A stretch of DNA of 64,000 bases, from positions 113,291,512-113,355,511 of the forward strand of contig NC_080172.1 of assembly GCF_950295315.1 (NCBI RefSeq), in the 5' to 3' direction. A program made the translations under genes and the position numbers. This document shows positions 1 through 9,455 of the stretch, piece after piece. The notes beneath the pieces were generated by a model that ran no database searches, was not told where the DNA came from, and saw only the letters and a list, made by a program, of their open reading frames with translations. This DNA comes from Erinaceus europaeus. Lineage: Eukaryota; Chordata; Mammalia; Eulipotyphla; Erinaceidae. The first letter of the stretch is position 1. Every line of letters begins with the position of its first letter.

Positions 1-99
1 TGAACAGGTAAATATCACTGTAGCAGTGCATGTACCTCTTATTGGGAACTTACAAGTGCTTGCATAGTAGTCTGATACCAGTTATAAACATGCACCTAT

Positions 100-216
100 C
101 AAGGGAGGAGATTGGATACGGAATTCTGGTGGTGGGAATTGTGTGGAGTTGTGCCCCTCTTATCCTATGGTCTTGTCAATATTTCCATTTTACAAACAAA
201 ATTTTTTAAAATGTAT
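100..216 (+). mobile_element. L1 3'UTR end, 5'-truncated
   Basis: The stretch carries the terminal L1 3'UTR motifs seen many times here: TTCTGGTGGTGGGAATTGTG, then GTGGAGTTGTGCCCCTCTTATCC, ending in an A-rich tail. It is the sense-strand counterpart of the minus-strand ends elsewhere, for example at 36.2 kb. No target duplication was resolved. Confidence 0.8.
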
Positions 217-816
217 TTATATGTGTATATCCACTCAAAATTGGTGTAAATAGAATAACTATGTCCTAACTCATAATATTCTGGCAGGTGAGAATCCTAC
301 CACTGAACCACCCATGCATTGATAACATTCTGAACACAAAGATGAGGCTGTAGACAGCTATCATTGAGATGTTGGTGATCTTTTGGTACGCACTGTGGAT
401 TGTGTTTGCAAATGAGTCTATACTGCTTTTAGGGCTGGAAACAATAGGTGACTGACTTATCTTTAATATCTGATATCCCCCTCTAGAATGACATTTCCCC
501 CTTCAGTGAATATTCACTTACATACTCTGTGCCATTAATGCTGCTGCCTCTTGCATTCTAATGAAATTTATATCTCAATACTTAAATTTATGGATATCCC
601 CAGTGGAATACCAGCTATAGGAGAGGGAATAGGACTTCACATATTTTCTTTGATGACTTTATCCACTGCACAAGTTATTCAATGCTGGTGTTATGGTTTG
701 GTGTATAGTAAAGGTCATTGAAATCTTTGGTCTTGGAACCATCCCTGTTAACACTCTTAAAAATTCAGAGATTTTATTGATGTGTAGAAAATCTGTTGAT
801 GGTTCTGTAATAGTAA
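217..816. other. unassigned AT-rich sequence
   Basis: No repeat, exon or RNA was recognised. The only open frames are short and lack family features. Possibly old, unrecognisable repeat or unique intergenic DNA. Confidence 0.5.
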
Positions 817-832
817 TTAAAGCTGATGATTT

Positions 833-1034
833 GGGGGCTGGGTGGTGGTGCACCTGGTTGAGCACGTATGTTACAATGTGAAAGGATCCATGTTTGAGAC
901 CCTGGTCCCTACCTGTAGAGAAGCATTGAGAGCGGTGAAGCAATACTACAGATGTCTCTCTATCTCTCCCTCTCTGCTACCCCTTCCCTCTTGATTTCTG
1001 GCTGTTTCTACCCAATAAATATAATAAAGATAAT
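833..1034 (+). mobile_element. SINE-A copy with 16-bp target duplication
   Basis: A complete SINE-A: tRNA-like head with CACCTGGTTGAGCACG and a B-box-like GTTTGAGAC, then a pyrimidine tract and an AATAAATATAATAAAGAT tail. It is flanked by perfect direct repeats TTAAAGCTGATGATTT at 817-832 and 1035-1050, which fix both ends and show insertion by L1-type target-primed reverse transcription. Confidence 0.95.
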
Positions 1035-1050
1035 TTAAAGCTGATGATTT

Positions 1051-1539
1051 TTTTAAAAGTTTGATAATTAATTTTAATCACAAATTCATTTCATATTGAT
1101 ATAAAGAATGTATTTATGAAAAATTACTCTATCCTTCCAAGCAAAAATCATTGGGATGAGTGGCACCATTTTATATTTCTACAAATCTCCTCATGACTTA
1201 ATATAATATGGTGGATTCTTGCATCTGCTCCTATGATTAATCTAATGGAAGACCACACATTGGATATCAACTAGCAATGTTCACTATTTCTGACAAAGGA
1301 AAAAAAATTGGAAGGCAACTAAGATCTTAGAATTGTAAAAATCATTCTGAGCTTATAGATGCCTGGGAGGATTTGTGGAACACACAAAGATTTTTTCTTG
1401 ATAATACTTGAAGATCACTTATTATATGAGATAATATTCTAGGTGTGCATTTGCTGACAGCAATTATGTACCGATATGACAATATTTGTTTTTGAAACCT
1501 GAGTCACTATTTCAGATATTTGTCCAAATTCAAACCTAA
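1051..1539. other. unassigned AT-rich sequence
   Basis: Nothing recognisable: no long frame, no SINE or L1 motif. Confidence 0.5.
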
Positions 1540-1742
1540 CTTTTATTTTTGTTTATTTTTGATAGAACAGGGGGAATTAGAGAGAGAATGGGAAAACAGA
1601 AAGGTAGAGAATAAGGGAGACACCTGCAGCACTGCTTCACCACTCATGAAGCTTTCCAACCTTGTAGGTGGAGCCTGGGGACTTGATTCCAGATCCTTGA
1701 GCTTGGAGATATGTTCACTGAATTAGGCATGTCAAAACCTGA
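1540..1742 (-). mobile_element. SINE-A copy
   Basis: Minus-strand SINE-A: on the plus strand it begins with the reversed tail (TTTATTTTTGATAGAACAG), then a purine tract, CACCTGCAGCACTGCTTCAC and the reversed tRNA-like head. It is diverged, and no clear target duplication was seen. Confidence 0.85.
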
Positions 1743-1929
1743 CCATTTCATTTTTTTTGTTTATGACTGTCATAAAAAATACAGAGAAATCAGACTGGGC
1801 AGTATATTGGTGACAGAGGACTGACATTGATCATGTTCTAATGGAGATTTTCAGAAGCTTGAGGGGGTTGATTATCAAATAGTGGTTGTTATACCATTAG
1901 TAACCTGACATTTGTCATGATAGAAGTTA

Positions 1930-2192
1930 TTTTGGGTTTTTTTTTTTGGCTCTAGGGCTATCACTGGGGGCTCAGTGCTAGCACTACGAATCCACTATTC
2001 CTAGAGGCTATTTTTTTTTTCTTTTGATAGGATAGAACAGAGAGAAGGTAAGAGAGGAAGGAGAGATAGAGAGGGAAAAAGATAGATAGACACCTGCAGA
2101 CCTGCTTCACCACTTGTGAGTCAGGGTTGGGGGGTCTTTGCACTTTGTACTATGTACACTTAGCCCTGTGTACTACTGCCATGGTAAAAATT
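1930..2192 (-). mobile_element. composite SINE-A copy with extra module
   Basis: The SINE-A body (purine tract, CACCTGCAGACCTGCTTCAC, TTTGCACTTTGTACTATGTA) is preceded on the plus strand by a module of about 60 bp (GCTATCACTGGGGGCTCAGTGC ... CGAATCCACTATTCCTAGAGGC in part). The same module recurs in other composite copies near 5.2, 14.5, 25.1, 33.9 and 49.7 kb. Confidence 0.85.
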
Positions 2193-2277
2193 TTACACTT
2201 GTATTTAAGAACTACTTAACCACATTTAGGAGAATCAATATGGATGTCCAAGTCTTTGCCTTTTATTTTAAAATATT

Positions 2278-2580
2278 TTTTTAAAAAATTTTACTTATTT
2301 TCCCTTTTGTTGCCCTTGTTGTTTTTCATTGTTGTTGTAGTTATTATTGCTGTTGTTATTGATGCCATTATTATTAGGACAGAGAGAAATGGAGAGAAGA
2401 GGGGAAGACAGAGAGGGGGAGAGGAAGATAGATACCTGCAGACCTGCTTCACCGCCTGTGAGTCGACTTTGCTACAGGTGGGGAGCTGGGGGCTCCAACC
2501 TGGGATCCTTACACTGGTCCTTACACTTTGTGCTATGTGCGCTTAACCCACTGTGCTACTGGCCAACTCCTGCCCCCCTT
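2278..2580 (-). mobile_element. SINE-B copy, full length
   Basis: Reversed CAA-rich tail (CCCTTTTGTTGCCCTTGTTG), GACAGAGAGAAATGGAGAGA, ATACCTGCAGACCTGCTTCA, GGGGAGCTGGGGGCTCCAAC and a reversed head ending near GCGCTTAACCCACTGTGCTAC. All SINE-B blocks are present in order on the minus strand. Confidence 0.9.
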
Positions 2581-2769
2581 TTTAAGGCAGAATAGTAGAT
2601 TTTGTTTGTTTTCTTTATTTCTGTTTTGTGCTTATTGTTTAAACTGTATGTGTTTCCACTAAACAAGCTAACTCTATTTTCATAGTCCCCTCATCAAGTC
2701 ATATATGTCCTAATCCTAGTTTGATTCATATATTTATACAGACACTTCTGCTACAAGCCTAGTTTCTTT

Positions 2770-3425
2770 TTAAAGTTATTTAATATTAATTCGTAAAATT
2801 ACAAGATAATAGGGGTACAACTCCACACCGTTCCCACCACCAGAGTTCTGAAGCCCCAGCCTCTTCATTGGAGGGTACAGCAGTTCTCCTAAGGTTGCAG
2901 ATAGGGATTAACTATTATTTCTACAACTATCTGTCTGTATTTACATATATTTGCCCGGGTTTTTAGGCACCTTCTTCTCTTCCTTTCCAAGTCACACCTA
3001 CACCAATCACTACATCTAAATGTCCTTTTTTTCCTTCTCTCTCACTCTCTCTGGGTCCTGATGGAGTTGGAGTTCAGAGCCCTCTGGTCATCTTCCTCTT
3101 ATCGTTTCTCCCCCACTGGGTTTATGGATCAACATTATGTTTAGGATGTAGAAGGTGGAAGGTCTGCCTTCTGTAATTGCCTCTCCATTGGACATGGGTT
3201 TGGGCAGGTTAATTCATGCCCTCAGCCTATTTCTCCCATTCAAGTACTAACCAGGCCTGACACTGCTTAGCTTTCGAGATCAGAGGAGATCGGGCATGTT
3301 CAGGGTGGTATGGCCTAGATGCCCTCAGTCTATTTCTGTCTTTCCCAATTGGGGTAGCACACTGGAAGAGGTGAGGCTCCAAGGCACATTGGTGAGGTTA
3401 TCTGCACAGCAAGCCTAGTTTTCAT
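2770..3425 (-). mobile_element. L1 3'UTR fragment interrupted by a 5S rRNA retrocopy
   Basis: Minus-strand L1 3'UTR: the 3' end lies at the left (AATTACAAGATAATAGGGGT), followed by CCACCACCAGAGTTCTG and GAAGGTGGAAGGTCTGCC. It belongs to a 3'UTR variant with an extra block of about 190 bp (GCAGTTCTCC...AAGTCACACCTACACC...) that is also present at 41.6 kb. The 5S-derived insertion splits it at 3235-3318. Confidence 0.85.
3235..3318 (-). pseudogene. 5S rRNA tailless retropseudogene, 3'-truncated
   Basis: The reverse complement reads as vertebrate 5S rRNA from about nucleotide 5 to 88, including GGCCATACCACCCTGAAC, AGCTAAGCAG and GGCCTGGTTAGTACTT. It keeps the internal-promoter region but lacks the last third. 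Direct repeats of 19 bp (ATGCCCTCAGYCTATTTCT, one mismatch) at 3216-3234 and 3319-3337 flank it, and there is no poly(A). This fits a tailless retropseudogene made by L1 machinery from a truncated 5S RNA, inserted into an existing L1 3'UTR. Substitutions (CGCGCCC to CATGCCC, GGGTCGGG to GTGTCAGG) show it is not functional. Confidence 0.93.
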
Positions 3426-3439
3426 AGGCATTTCTGTTC

Positions 3440-3652
3440 ATTTCTTTTTTTTTATTTCTTTATTGGGGGATTAATTATTTACAGTTCATAGTAAAATACA
3501 ATAGTTTATACATACATAAGATTTCCCAGTTTTCCACATAAAAATTCAACCCCCACTAGGTCCTCCTCTGCCACCATGTTCCAGGACCTGAACCCTCCCC
3601 GCCCCTACACCCCAGAGTCTTGTACTTTGGTACAATACACCAATTTATGTTC
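3440..3652 (-). mobile_element. L1 3' end, second subfamily
   Basis: Contains TTTCTTTATTGGGGGATTAA, ACAATAGTTTATACATACAT and the CCCCAGAGTCTTGTACTTTGGT block. The same unit occurs at 27.66-27.84 kb. From memory this block runs into L1 ORF2 in longer copies, so I read it as the 3'UTR of a different hedgehog L1 subfamily. Confidence 0.65.
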
Positions 3653-4900
3653 ATTTCTGAGATTCCTTTGCATGGGAGTTGTAGTGTTTCATTTTTTTTC
3701 TTTTAATTCTGAAAATATCCTTGGATTTTATTCCTGCTGGCCAGCGATGTTGTAGGAATGTGTCTTGCCACTGATGTTTTGGTGAAATGCTTAGGAAAAG
3801 CAGCCACCCCTCTTCTCTTGAAGACAAAGTCGCACCAAGAGAGCCTGGCATGGCTTAGACTATGCAGACGGTCGGCATCACACCCAGTGAAGATTGACTA
3901 TTATTTGGAAATTAATGATGGCTCCATATTGTCAGGAGGGGCAGTGGTGAGCTGTGATTTACGAACCTCTCTCTTACCATCTGCTCATTTGCTTCCAGGC
4001 CCTGTTTTCCAGCCTTAGAAATTGAGGGAAATTATATTAAATGATCACAAATTTCCTTTTAAAGTTTCATTTAAAATAAAAAAATAGCTTTTAAGACAAT
4101 TCATTCTTTTCGTTTGTTCATTTCTGTGGCTCAATATAACACAATGATAAACCAGGAACAACAACAACAACACAAAAAAAAGGCAAAATGAGATTCCAGG
4201 GTTTTTTTTAATTAAGATTTAAATCGTGATTTTCTTTGAATGGAATAGAAAGTGACACTACCTCTGAGACTTATTTGATAAATTCTGTAATATTCTGGCT
4301 GCCAGTAGGGAGATGAGAGCAGGTAGATGCATCCAAAGGAATTCCATTATATCCAGCTGTCAGATATTATAGCAGTTCAAGCCAGAAAAATCTCATTGTT
4401 TCTGACTTTCTGTCTCTGGGAAAAAAACAGATGAGATATATACATATAAATATATATCTATATATATGTATGTTATATTGCTAATATATATAGCTAGTAT
4501 ATATATTTTTTTCTACAAACAGAAAGTGTTATAGGAATCCTGGCCTTGGGGGATCTCTGAATACCCACTTCTCTACTTATCAAATTCTATAGCCTCAATG
4601 TAATCTACTGCCACTTACATATGTGAAAATCTAGTTTCATACATTACATTGAAAACTCTGATTATTCACTTTATGCTAGGATTCTTAAGAGTCCTTCAAG
4701 GAATAAACTCATAATGACTTCAAAATTACATCTGGTAGTCAAAAATGAAAGATTCACTCTACTTTTGAGGAAGGTGTTTATTTTATAAAGTGGGGGCACA
4801 CACCTGTATTGGATACTCTTTACTTGGAGAGATTTTGTTTATATAAAGGTTTATATTTTTTATTTAAAGAGTATTTAACAGTTGTGCATTAGCATGTATG

Positions 4901-4905
<5 letters not shown>
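3653..4905. other. unassigned sequence, possibly unique
   Basis: No young repeat was recognised. The part at 3.7-4.02 kb has higher complexity and an 86-codon open frame (3758-4018) without recognisable domains or splice evidence, so it is not called as an exon. It contains short TA-rich runs near 4.44-4.51 kb. Confidence 0.4.

Positions 4906-4952
<47 letters not shown>
4906..4952. repeat. (TA)n microsatellite
   Basis: An uninterrupted TA dinucleotide run of just over 40 bp, preceded by TGTGTGTGCA. Confidence 0.95.
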
Positions 4953-4954
<2 letters not shown>

Positions 4955-5189
4955 GCTAGGAGGACCTCCTGCATGTGCAATTTCACTTCTTGCTCATGGA
5001 CCAAGTTTGTCATTTAGTAAGAGAAAGCCTAAAGGACATTACAGTCCTCTAGTACTGAAGCTTAGTCAAGTGCTAAGGTACTTTCATTTATATGCCAGAG
5101 CTCCAGTGTGGACTATGAACAGGACAAGTTATGCATCCTACCCTCCTACCCAGTCAACTATCTCTCTGTCTCATCCTCTTCCTTTTTTT

Positions 5190-5425
5190 TTTTTTTTTTT
5201 TTTTTTGGTGCCATCAGGCTTTTATAGCTGTGGCTTGGGGCATGCATGTCAAATTCACCATTCCTAGCACCCAAATTTTACATAATAGAGACATAAATGA
5301 AGAATACAAAGTTGGGGAGAGGGAGAGAGAGAGAGAGAGACAGAGAGAGGTGGGAAGTGGGGGCTTGTGCCTGGGTCTTTGCATTTTTCTAGATGTGCCA
5401 CTGCCTGACCTCAGAGTATTTCTTA
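5190..5425 (-). mobile_element. composite SINE copy, diverged
   Basis: A poly(T) run of about 22 bases (reversed A tail), a diverged extra module (GCTTTTATAGCTGTGGCTTGGGG ... CACCATTCCTAGCACC in part), a GA-rich tract, GGTGGGAAGTGGGGGCTTGT and the reversed head (TGTGCCACTGCCTGACCTCA). Older than the A copy at 0.8 kb by divergence. Confidence 0.75.
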
Positions 5426-6040
5426 TGTAGGTATGGAAAACAATTTATATTTTACAGAACTTTTGTATCCTTTTAAGAGAACCGGGTGTGCAGTTGCTTT
5501 ATCCCATTCCTTAGGTGCTGGAAAACAAATATATTTATTTTTCCTGACTCTGCCTCCCATCCTCCTCCTGTCTAAACAGGAAAATAGAGTCAGGAAGTAC
5601 AACAAAGGATTTGTGGACAGTGGAATTGGATTTTTATAACAACTTTTTAAGAAACTCAGTATAACTGAATAATTTTCTCTGATCGCTATTTTTCATATAA
5701 CCTTCTAAAAAAACCACACAGCATTGGACATACAGGCCAATAAGTAACCTGTAGTAAGCACACTTTATTCATCCACCTCATAAATATTTCTTGAACTAGC
5801 CACTATGGTGGGTAAAATGAGGCAATTATAGTGAAATCAAGTATGACAGGTACTGTATAGACAAAGTATTATAAAAGTACAGAGGAGGGGGAGATTATTT
5901 CTGCTTCAGAGAATAGCAAAAACTTAACAGGGCAAAACATTTTAGTTGAATTTTATAGGATGAATTATGTGTGCTCCTTTTAAAGAATCATCAGTTCATA
6001 TTAAAAGAATATTTGTAACTCACTGTCTCAGTAACTTCTT
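5426..6040. other. unassigned sequence
   Basis: No recognised repeat. A 68-codon frame at 5433-5639 overlaps a 60-codon antisense frame, and neither has family features. Confidence 0.45.
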
Positions 6041-6044
6041 ACCT

Positions 6045-6270
6045 TTTTAATTTTTTTCTCTTTTTTTGTCCTTATTGTTATTGCTATCGTTGTTTTTGGA
6101 TAGGACAGAGAGAAATGGAGAGAGGAAAGGAAGACAGAGAGAGGGAGAGAAAGATAGACACCTGCAGACCTGCTTCACTGCCTGTGAAGTGACTCCCTTT
6201 CAGGTGGGGAGCCGGGGGCTCGAGCCAGGATCCTGATGCAGGCCCGTGCACTTTGTGTGCTTAATCTGCT
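6045..6270 (-). mobile_element. SINE-B copy
   Basis: Reversed tail with GTCCTTATTGTTATTGCTATC, GGACAGAGAGAAATGGAGAG, CACCTGCAGACCTGCTTCAC, AGTGACTCCCTTTCAGGTGG, GCTCGAGCCAGGATCCTG and TTTGTGTGCTTAATCTGCTG. The head is cut short where the next SINE begins. Confidence 0.88.
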
Positions 6271-6447
6271 GTGATAGAAACAGAGAAAAATAGAGTTGAA
6301 GAGAGACAGAAAGAGTGTTACCTATAATACTGCTCTACCACTCATCAAGCTTTCCTCCTGAAGGTGGGGGTTGGGGGTTGAACCCAGGTCTTCAGACATG
6401 ATAATATGTATGATTTACTGAGTGTGCTACCACCTGGCCTCCAGATA
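6271..6447 (-). mobile_element. SINE-A fragment
   Basis: GATAGAAACAGAGAAAAATA, an AG-rich tract, ACTGCTCTACCACTCATCAA, GGGTTGAACCCAGGTCTTCA and CTGAGTGTGCTACCACCTGG: a diverged minus-strand SINE-A abutting the SINE-B on its left. Confidence 0.8.
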
Positions 6448-6454
6448 AATACTT

Positions 6455-6480
6455 ATTTTTTAAATATTATTAGTGATTTA
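6455..6480 (-). mobile_element. L1 3'UTR, terminal piece left of the nested element
   Basis: TTTTTAAATATTATTAGTGATTTA matches the start of other minus-strand L1 3' ends here (ATTAGTGATTTAATAATGAT), including 13.72 kb and 22.71 kb. The rest of the same L1 resumes at 8906, so the jockey-like element split it. Confidence 0.75.
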
Positions 6481-8905
6481 GTTATTAGTTATTAGTGCAT
6501 TGGATCGACCTTCCCGTGGTGCATCTTGTGAGTACCCATTCATTGGGGAAACTGACGATTCTTCCTAGCTGACTGAATCCACATGGCTCCCAGTCACTTT
6601 CAAAGCCAGCAACAAGCAGCTCCTGACAGCTTTCAAGCTGTTGGTCCTGCTCTTCGAGTCCTCCAACTTAATGTTGAGGGGCTGTCCTTTGCCAAACACG
6701 TTCTTATTGGTCAACTGGCGATACAGCATCAGGCAGATGTTATCTGCCTACAAGAAACACATATAGCAGTCGATGAAGCTGCTCGATTCACCATCAGTGG
6801 ATTCGATTTAATATGCTATAATCTCCACCTTAAACACGGCCGAGCCATCTACGCCAAATCGTGTCTTGCGGACGTTTACCACACGGCCTCTTCGACCTTC
6901 TATGACTCCATTACTATTGGAACTATTGGAACTATTCAGCTCGTCAACATATATAAGCCTCCCAGTGCCTCATGGGATAATGAGGTCCTGCCTAGCCCGA
7001 AGCTTCTTCATAGTCTGGGTGTCAGTAGCCAACCCTCTCCCGTCTTCCATCCTCCCATATCTCCAAACTCAGTGGCCAGTCACCTAACTCAAGTTGGATG
7101 TGCTAAGATCGACCCAGTCTGGAAAAGAGAAATTTCCCATGAGTGGTCATCCCACTTCCAGTTATCTTGTCCATCTCCAAAACTCGCTCCCTTTACACTG
7201 TCTGAACTGGAAGACGCTTTGAAGAGGGTTAAACTGGGAACAGCTGCTGGCTATGATAACATCACCCCAGAACTCATTCTTAACTTGGGCCCCGCGGCAA
7301 AGAAGTGGCTCACTACATTCCTGTCCCACATCTTGGAATACGAATCTATGCCCAAAATTTGGCGTCGTGTGAAGATAACAGCAGTTTTGAAACCAAAGAA
7401 AGACCCAACACCGGCCGCCAGCTATAGACCAATTTCTCTCCTCTCCGTGTGTTACAAACTCCTTGAGAGGCTGCTTCTGTCACGTATTTCTCCTCTTACA
7501 GAGAAATTCCTATCACCCGCCCAAGCTGGTTTCCGCCCAGGAAGATCTACCTGCGAACAAGCCCTGGCCCTCTCAACTTACATTGAAAATGGATTCCAGA
7601 AGAATTTAAAGATGGGTGCTGTCTTTGTTGATTTCACAGCAGCCTATGACACGGTCTGGCACCGTGGTCTCCTACTCAAGATCTCAAGATGCCTGCCTCC
7701 ATGGGTGGCCAACACTATATCGTTTCTTCTCCAAAACAGAAGATTCCAGGTGCATCTGGGTGACAAGTCTAGCAGATGGAGACTTGTCTCAAGTGGCCTC
7801 CCACAGGGCTCTGTTCTGGCTCCTACGCTATTTAATATTTACATCAATGACCTTCCAGAAACTTCTTCAAGGAAGTTCATCATGCCGATGACATCTGCTG
7901 TGCAACTCAGGCACCCAAGTTTGACATTCTCGAGGAAACACTCACGAAAGACATGTCTCTGATATCTGATTACTGTAAAAAATGGCGACTAATCCCTAGT
8001 ACTGCAAAAATGGTATCATCTGTTTTCCATCTACACCATGCCTCAGCCTCGCATGATCTTAATGTGCAGCTTGACGATACGAGAATCCGGCATGAAGCCC
8101 AACCAGTCTATCTTGGCGTTACTCTCGATCGAACCCTGTCATTTCATGAACGTCTCATAAAAACTGCAGCAAAGGTGGGTGCGAGGAATAACATCATTGC
8201 AAGACTGGCCAGCTCCTCATGGGGCACGAGCGCTTCCACACTATGATCATCATCTCTGGCATTATGCTATTCCACTGCAGAATACTGTGCTCCAGTATGG
8301 TTCCGTAGCCCCCATGTCCACTTGGTCTGTTCCAAATTATATTCCTTCATGAGGATAATTTCTGGAACCATCCGTTCCACCCCAGTTCCATGGCTGCCAG
8401 TTCTTAACAACATCGCCCTGCCAGATATTCATCTAGATGCGGCATCATCTAAGTTTATTTCCCACGTCTACGCTCGACCGGACCTGCCAATATACGCGGA
8501 TATCTTCGCCCACCCTGTCCAACGCTTGACGTCTCGTCATCCAATCTAGTCCCCTGCGCCTACACTGAACTTCTCTGTTCCAGACTCTTGGAAACAGAGT
8601 TGGCAGTTAGCTGAGGTAAAGAACAAACACCTCATCACAGACCCCTGCAAGCGTCAACCTGGCTTTGACCTAGCACGTTATGATTGGGCCCTCCTCAATC
8701 ACTATCGAACAGGCCATGGCCGGTGCACCGCTATGTTCCATCGCTGGGGAGCCAGAGACGACCCGAACTGCCCCTGCGGCTACAGACAGACTATACATAG
8801 TCAACGACTGCCACCTCTCCAGATTCAAAGGAGGTCACGAAACTTTACATCAGGCTTAACCTGAAACTGTTGACTGGCTACGGAAGAAGGGAAAACGCTA
8901 GAAGA
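6481..8905 (+). mobile_element. jockey/I/R1-type non-LTR retrotransposon nested in L1
   Basis: A 2.4-kb insertion with about 100 bp of leader, one long region coding for endonuclease and reverse transcriptase, and an end in GAAGAAG without poly(A). It is flanked by AGTGATTTA at 6472-6480 and 8906-8914, and the flanks are two halves of one hedgehog-type L1 3'UTR. The RT (motifs VFVDFTAAYD, LPQGSVLAP, a HADD box) and the Cys/His C-terminus are unlike L1, CR1/L2 or RTE. From memory, the closest proteins (shared ISGTIR-TP-PWLPVL and YLGVTLDRTL-type motifs) are annotated as mobile element jockey-like in arthropods, cnidarians, fish and amphibians. No upstream gag-like ORF1 is present, so the copy is 5'-truncated or its ORF1 was lost. 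GC content and codon use are visibly richer than in the flanks. Confidence 0.88.
6583..8866 (+). pseudogene. endonuclease-reverse transcriptase of the jockey-like element, broken
   Basis: Frame 1 runs 6583-7962 (459 codons). Residues 24-127 are an APE-type endonuclease N-half (LQLN at 27-30, QETH at 57-60, NIYKPP at 122-127). The distal half with the SDH-type motif is missing, by an apparently in-frame deletion near residue 137. RT follows: FRPGRST 307-313, FVDFTAAYDTVWH 348-360 (catalytic Asp350), GLPQGSVLAP 395-404. A frameshift near 7.88 kb falls just before the catalytic box, which reads HADD in the new frame, with His replacing the usual Tyr. That frame continues (7953-8246) with YLGVTLDRTLSFHERL, then a TGA at 8244-8246, ISGTIRSTPVPWLPVL near 8.36 kb and a TAG at 8547-8549. 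The C-terminal part includes YRTGHGRCTAMFHRWG and CPCGYRQTIH. A second frameshift near 8.80 kb restores VNDCHLSRFKGGHETLH. At least five lesions make it dead. The ATG at 6583 is the first in frame and 24 codons upstream of the endonuclease core. Confidence 0.88.
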
Positions 8906-9455
8906 AGTGATTTAATAATGATTAACCATATTTTAAGATAACGGGTACACTTCCATACAGTCTCCATCATCAGAGTTCCATGCCCTATCCTCTCCATTGG
9001 AAGCTTCCCTATTCTTTATCCCTCCAGGAGTATGGACCAAAGATCTTTATGGGGAGCAGAACCTGGAAGGTCTGGCTTCTGTTATTGCTTCTCTGCTGGA
9101 CATGGATGCTGGCAGGCCTATCCACTCTCTCAGCCTATTTCTGTCTTTCCCTAGTGGGGCAGGGCTCTGAGGAGGTTCCAGGACACATTGGTGAGGCTGT
9201 CTGCCCAAGGAAGTCAGGGTGGAATCATAGCAGCATCTGCAACTTGGTGGCTAAAAGGTGGTAAGAAATAAAGCAGGAAAAATAGTTTGATTAACAGAAA
9301 CCAAAAGGTAAGAGTAGAGCAGATTAGATTAGGGTTCTTCATGTGGAAATAAGCTAAGTCAACTTTAGGTAGGCTTCAAGGGACCCATGACTTTAGTAAT
9401 TTTTGCCTGAATCTGATAGGGAATATGCAAGTAGACCAAAAATATCAGACAGATA
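8906..9455 (-). mobile_element. L1 3'UTR, main piece right of the nested element
   Basis: Begins AGTGATTTAATAATGATTAA and continues with CATTGGAAGCTTCCCTATTC, GGACATGGATGCTGGCAGGC and AACTTGGTGGCTAAAAGGTG, ending near AATATGCAAGTAGACC. It continues the piece at 6455-6480. Confidence 0.88.

Noticed and set aside
3235..3318. Functional 5S rRNA gene
   Set aside because: 3'-truncated, substituted, lacks a Pol III terminator at the right place and is flanked by a target duplication.
3758..4018. Possible coding exon
   Set aside because: Open frame in higher-complexity DNA, but without recognisable domain, convincing splice sites or conservation evidence.
6583..7962. Domesticated reverse transcriptase gene
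   Set aside because: The long open frame is suggestive, but the endonuclease is half deleted, the catalytic box is frameshifted and further stops follow. Decay explains it better than selection.
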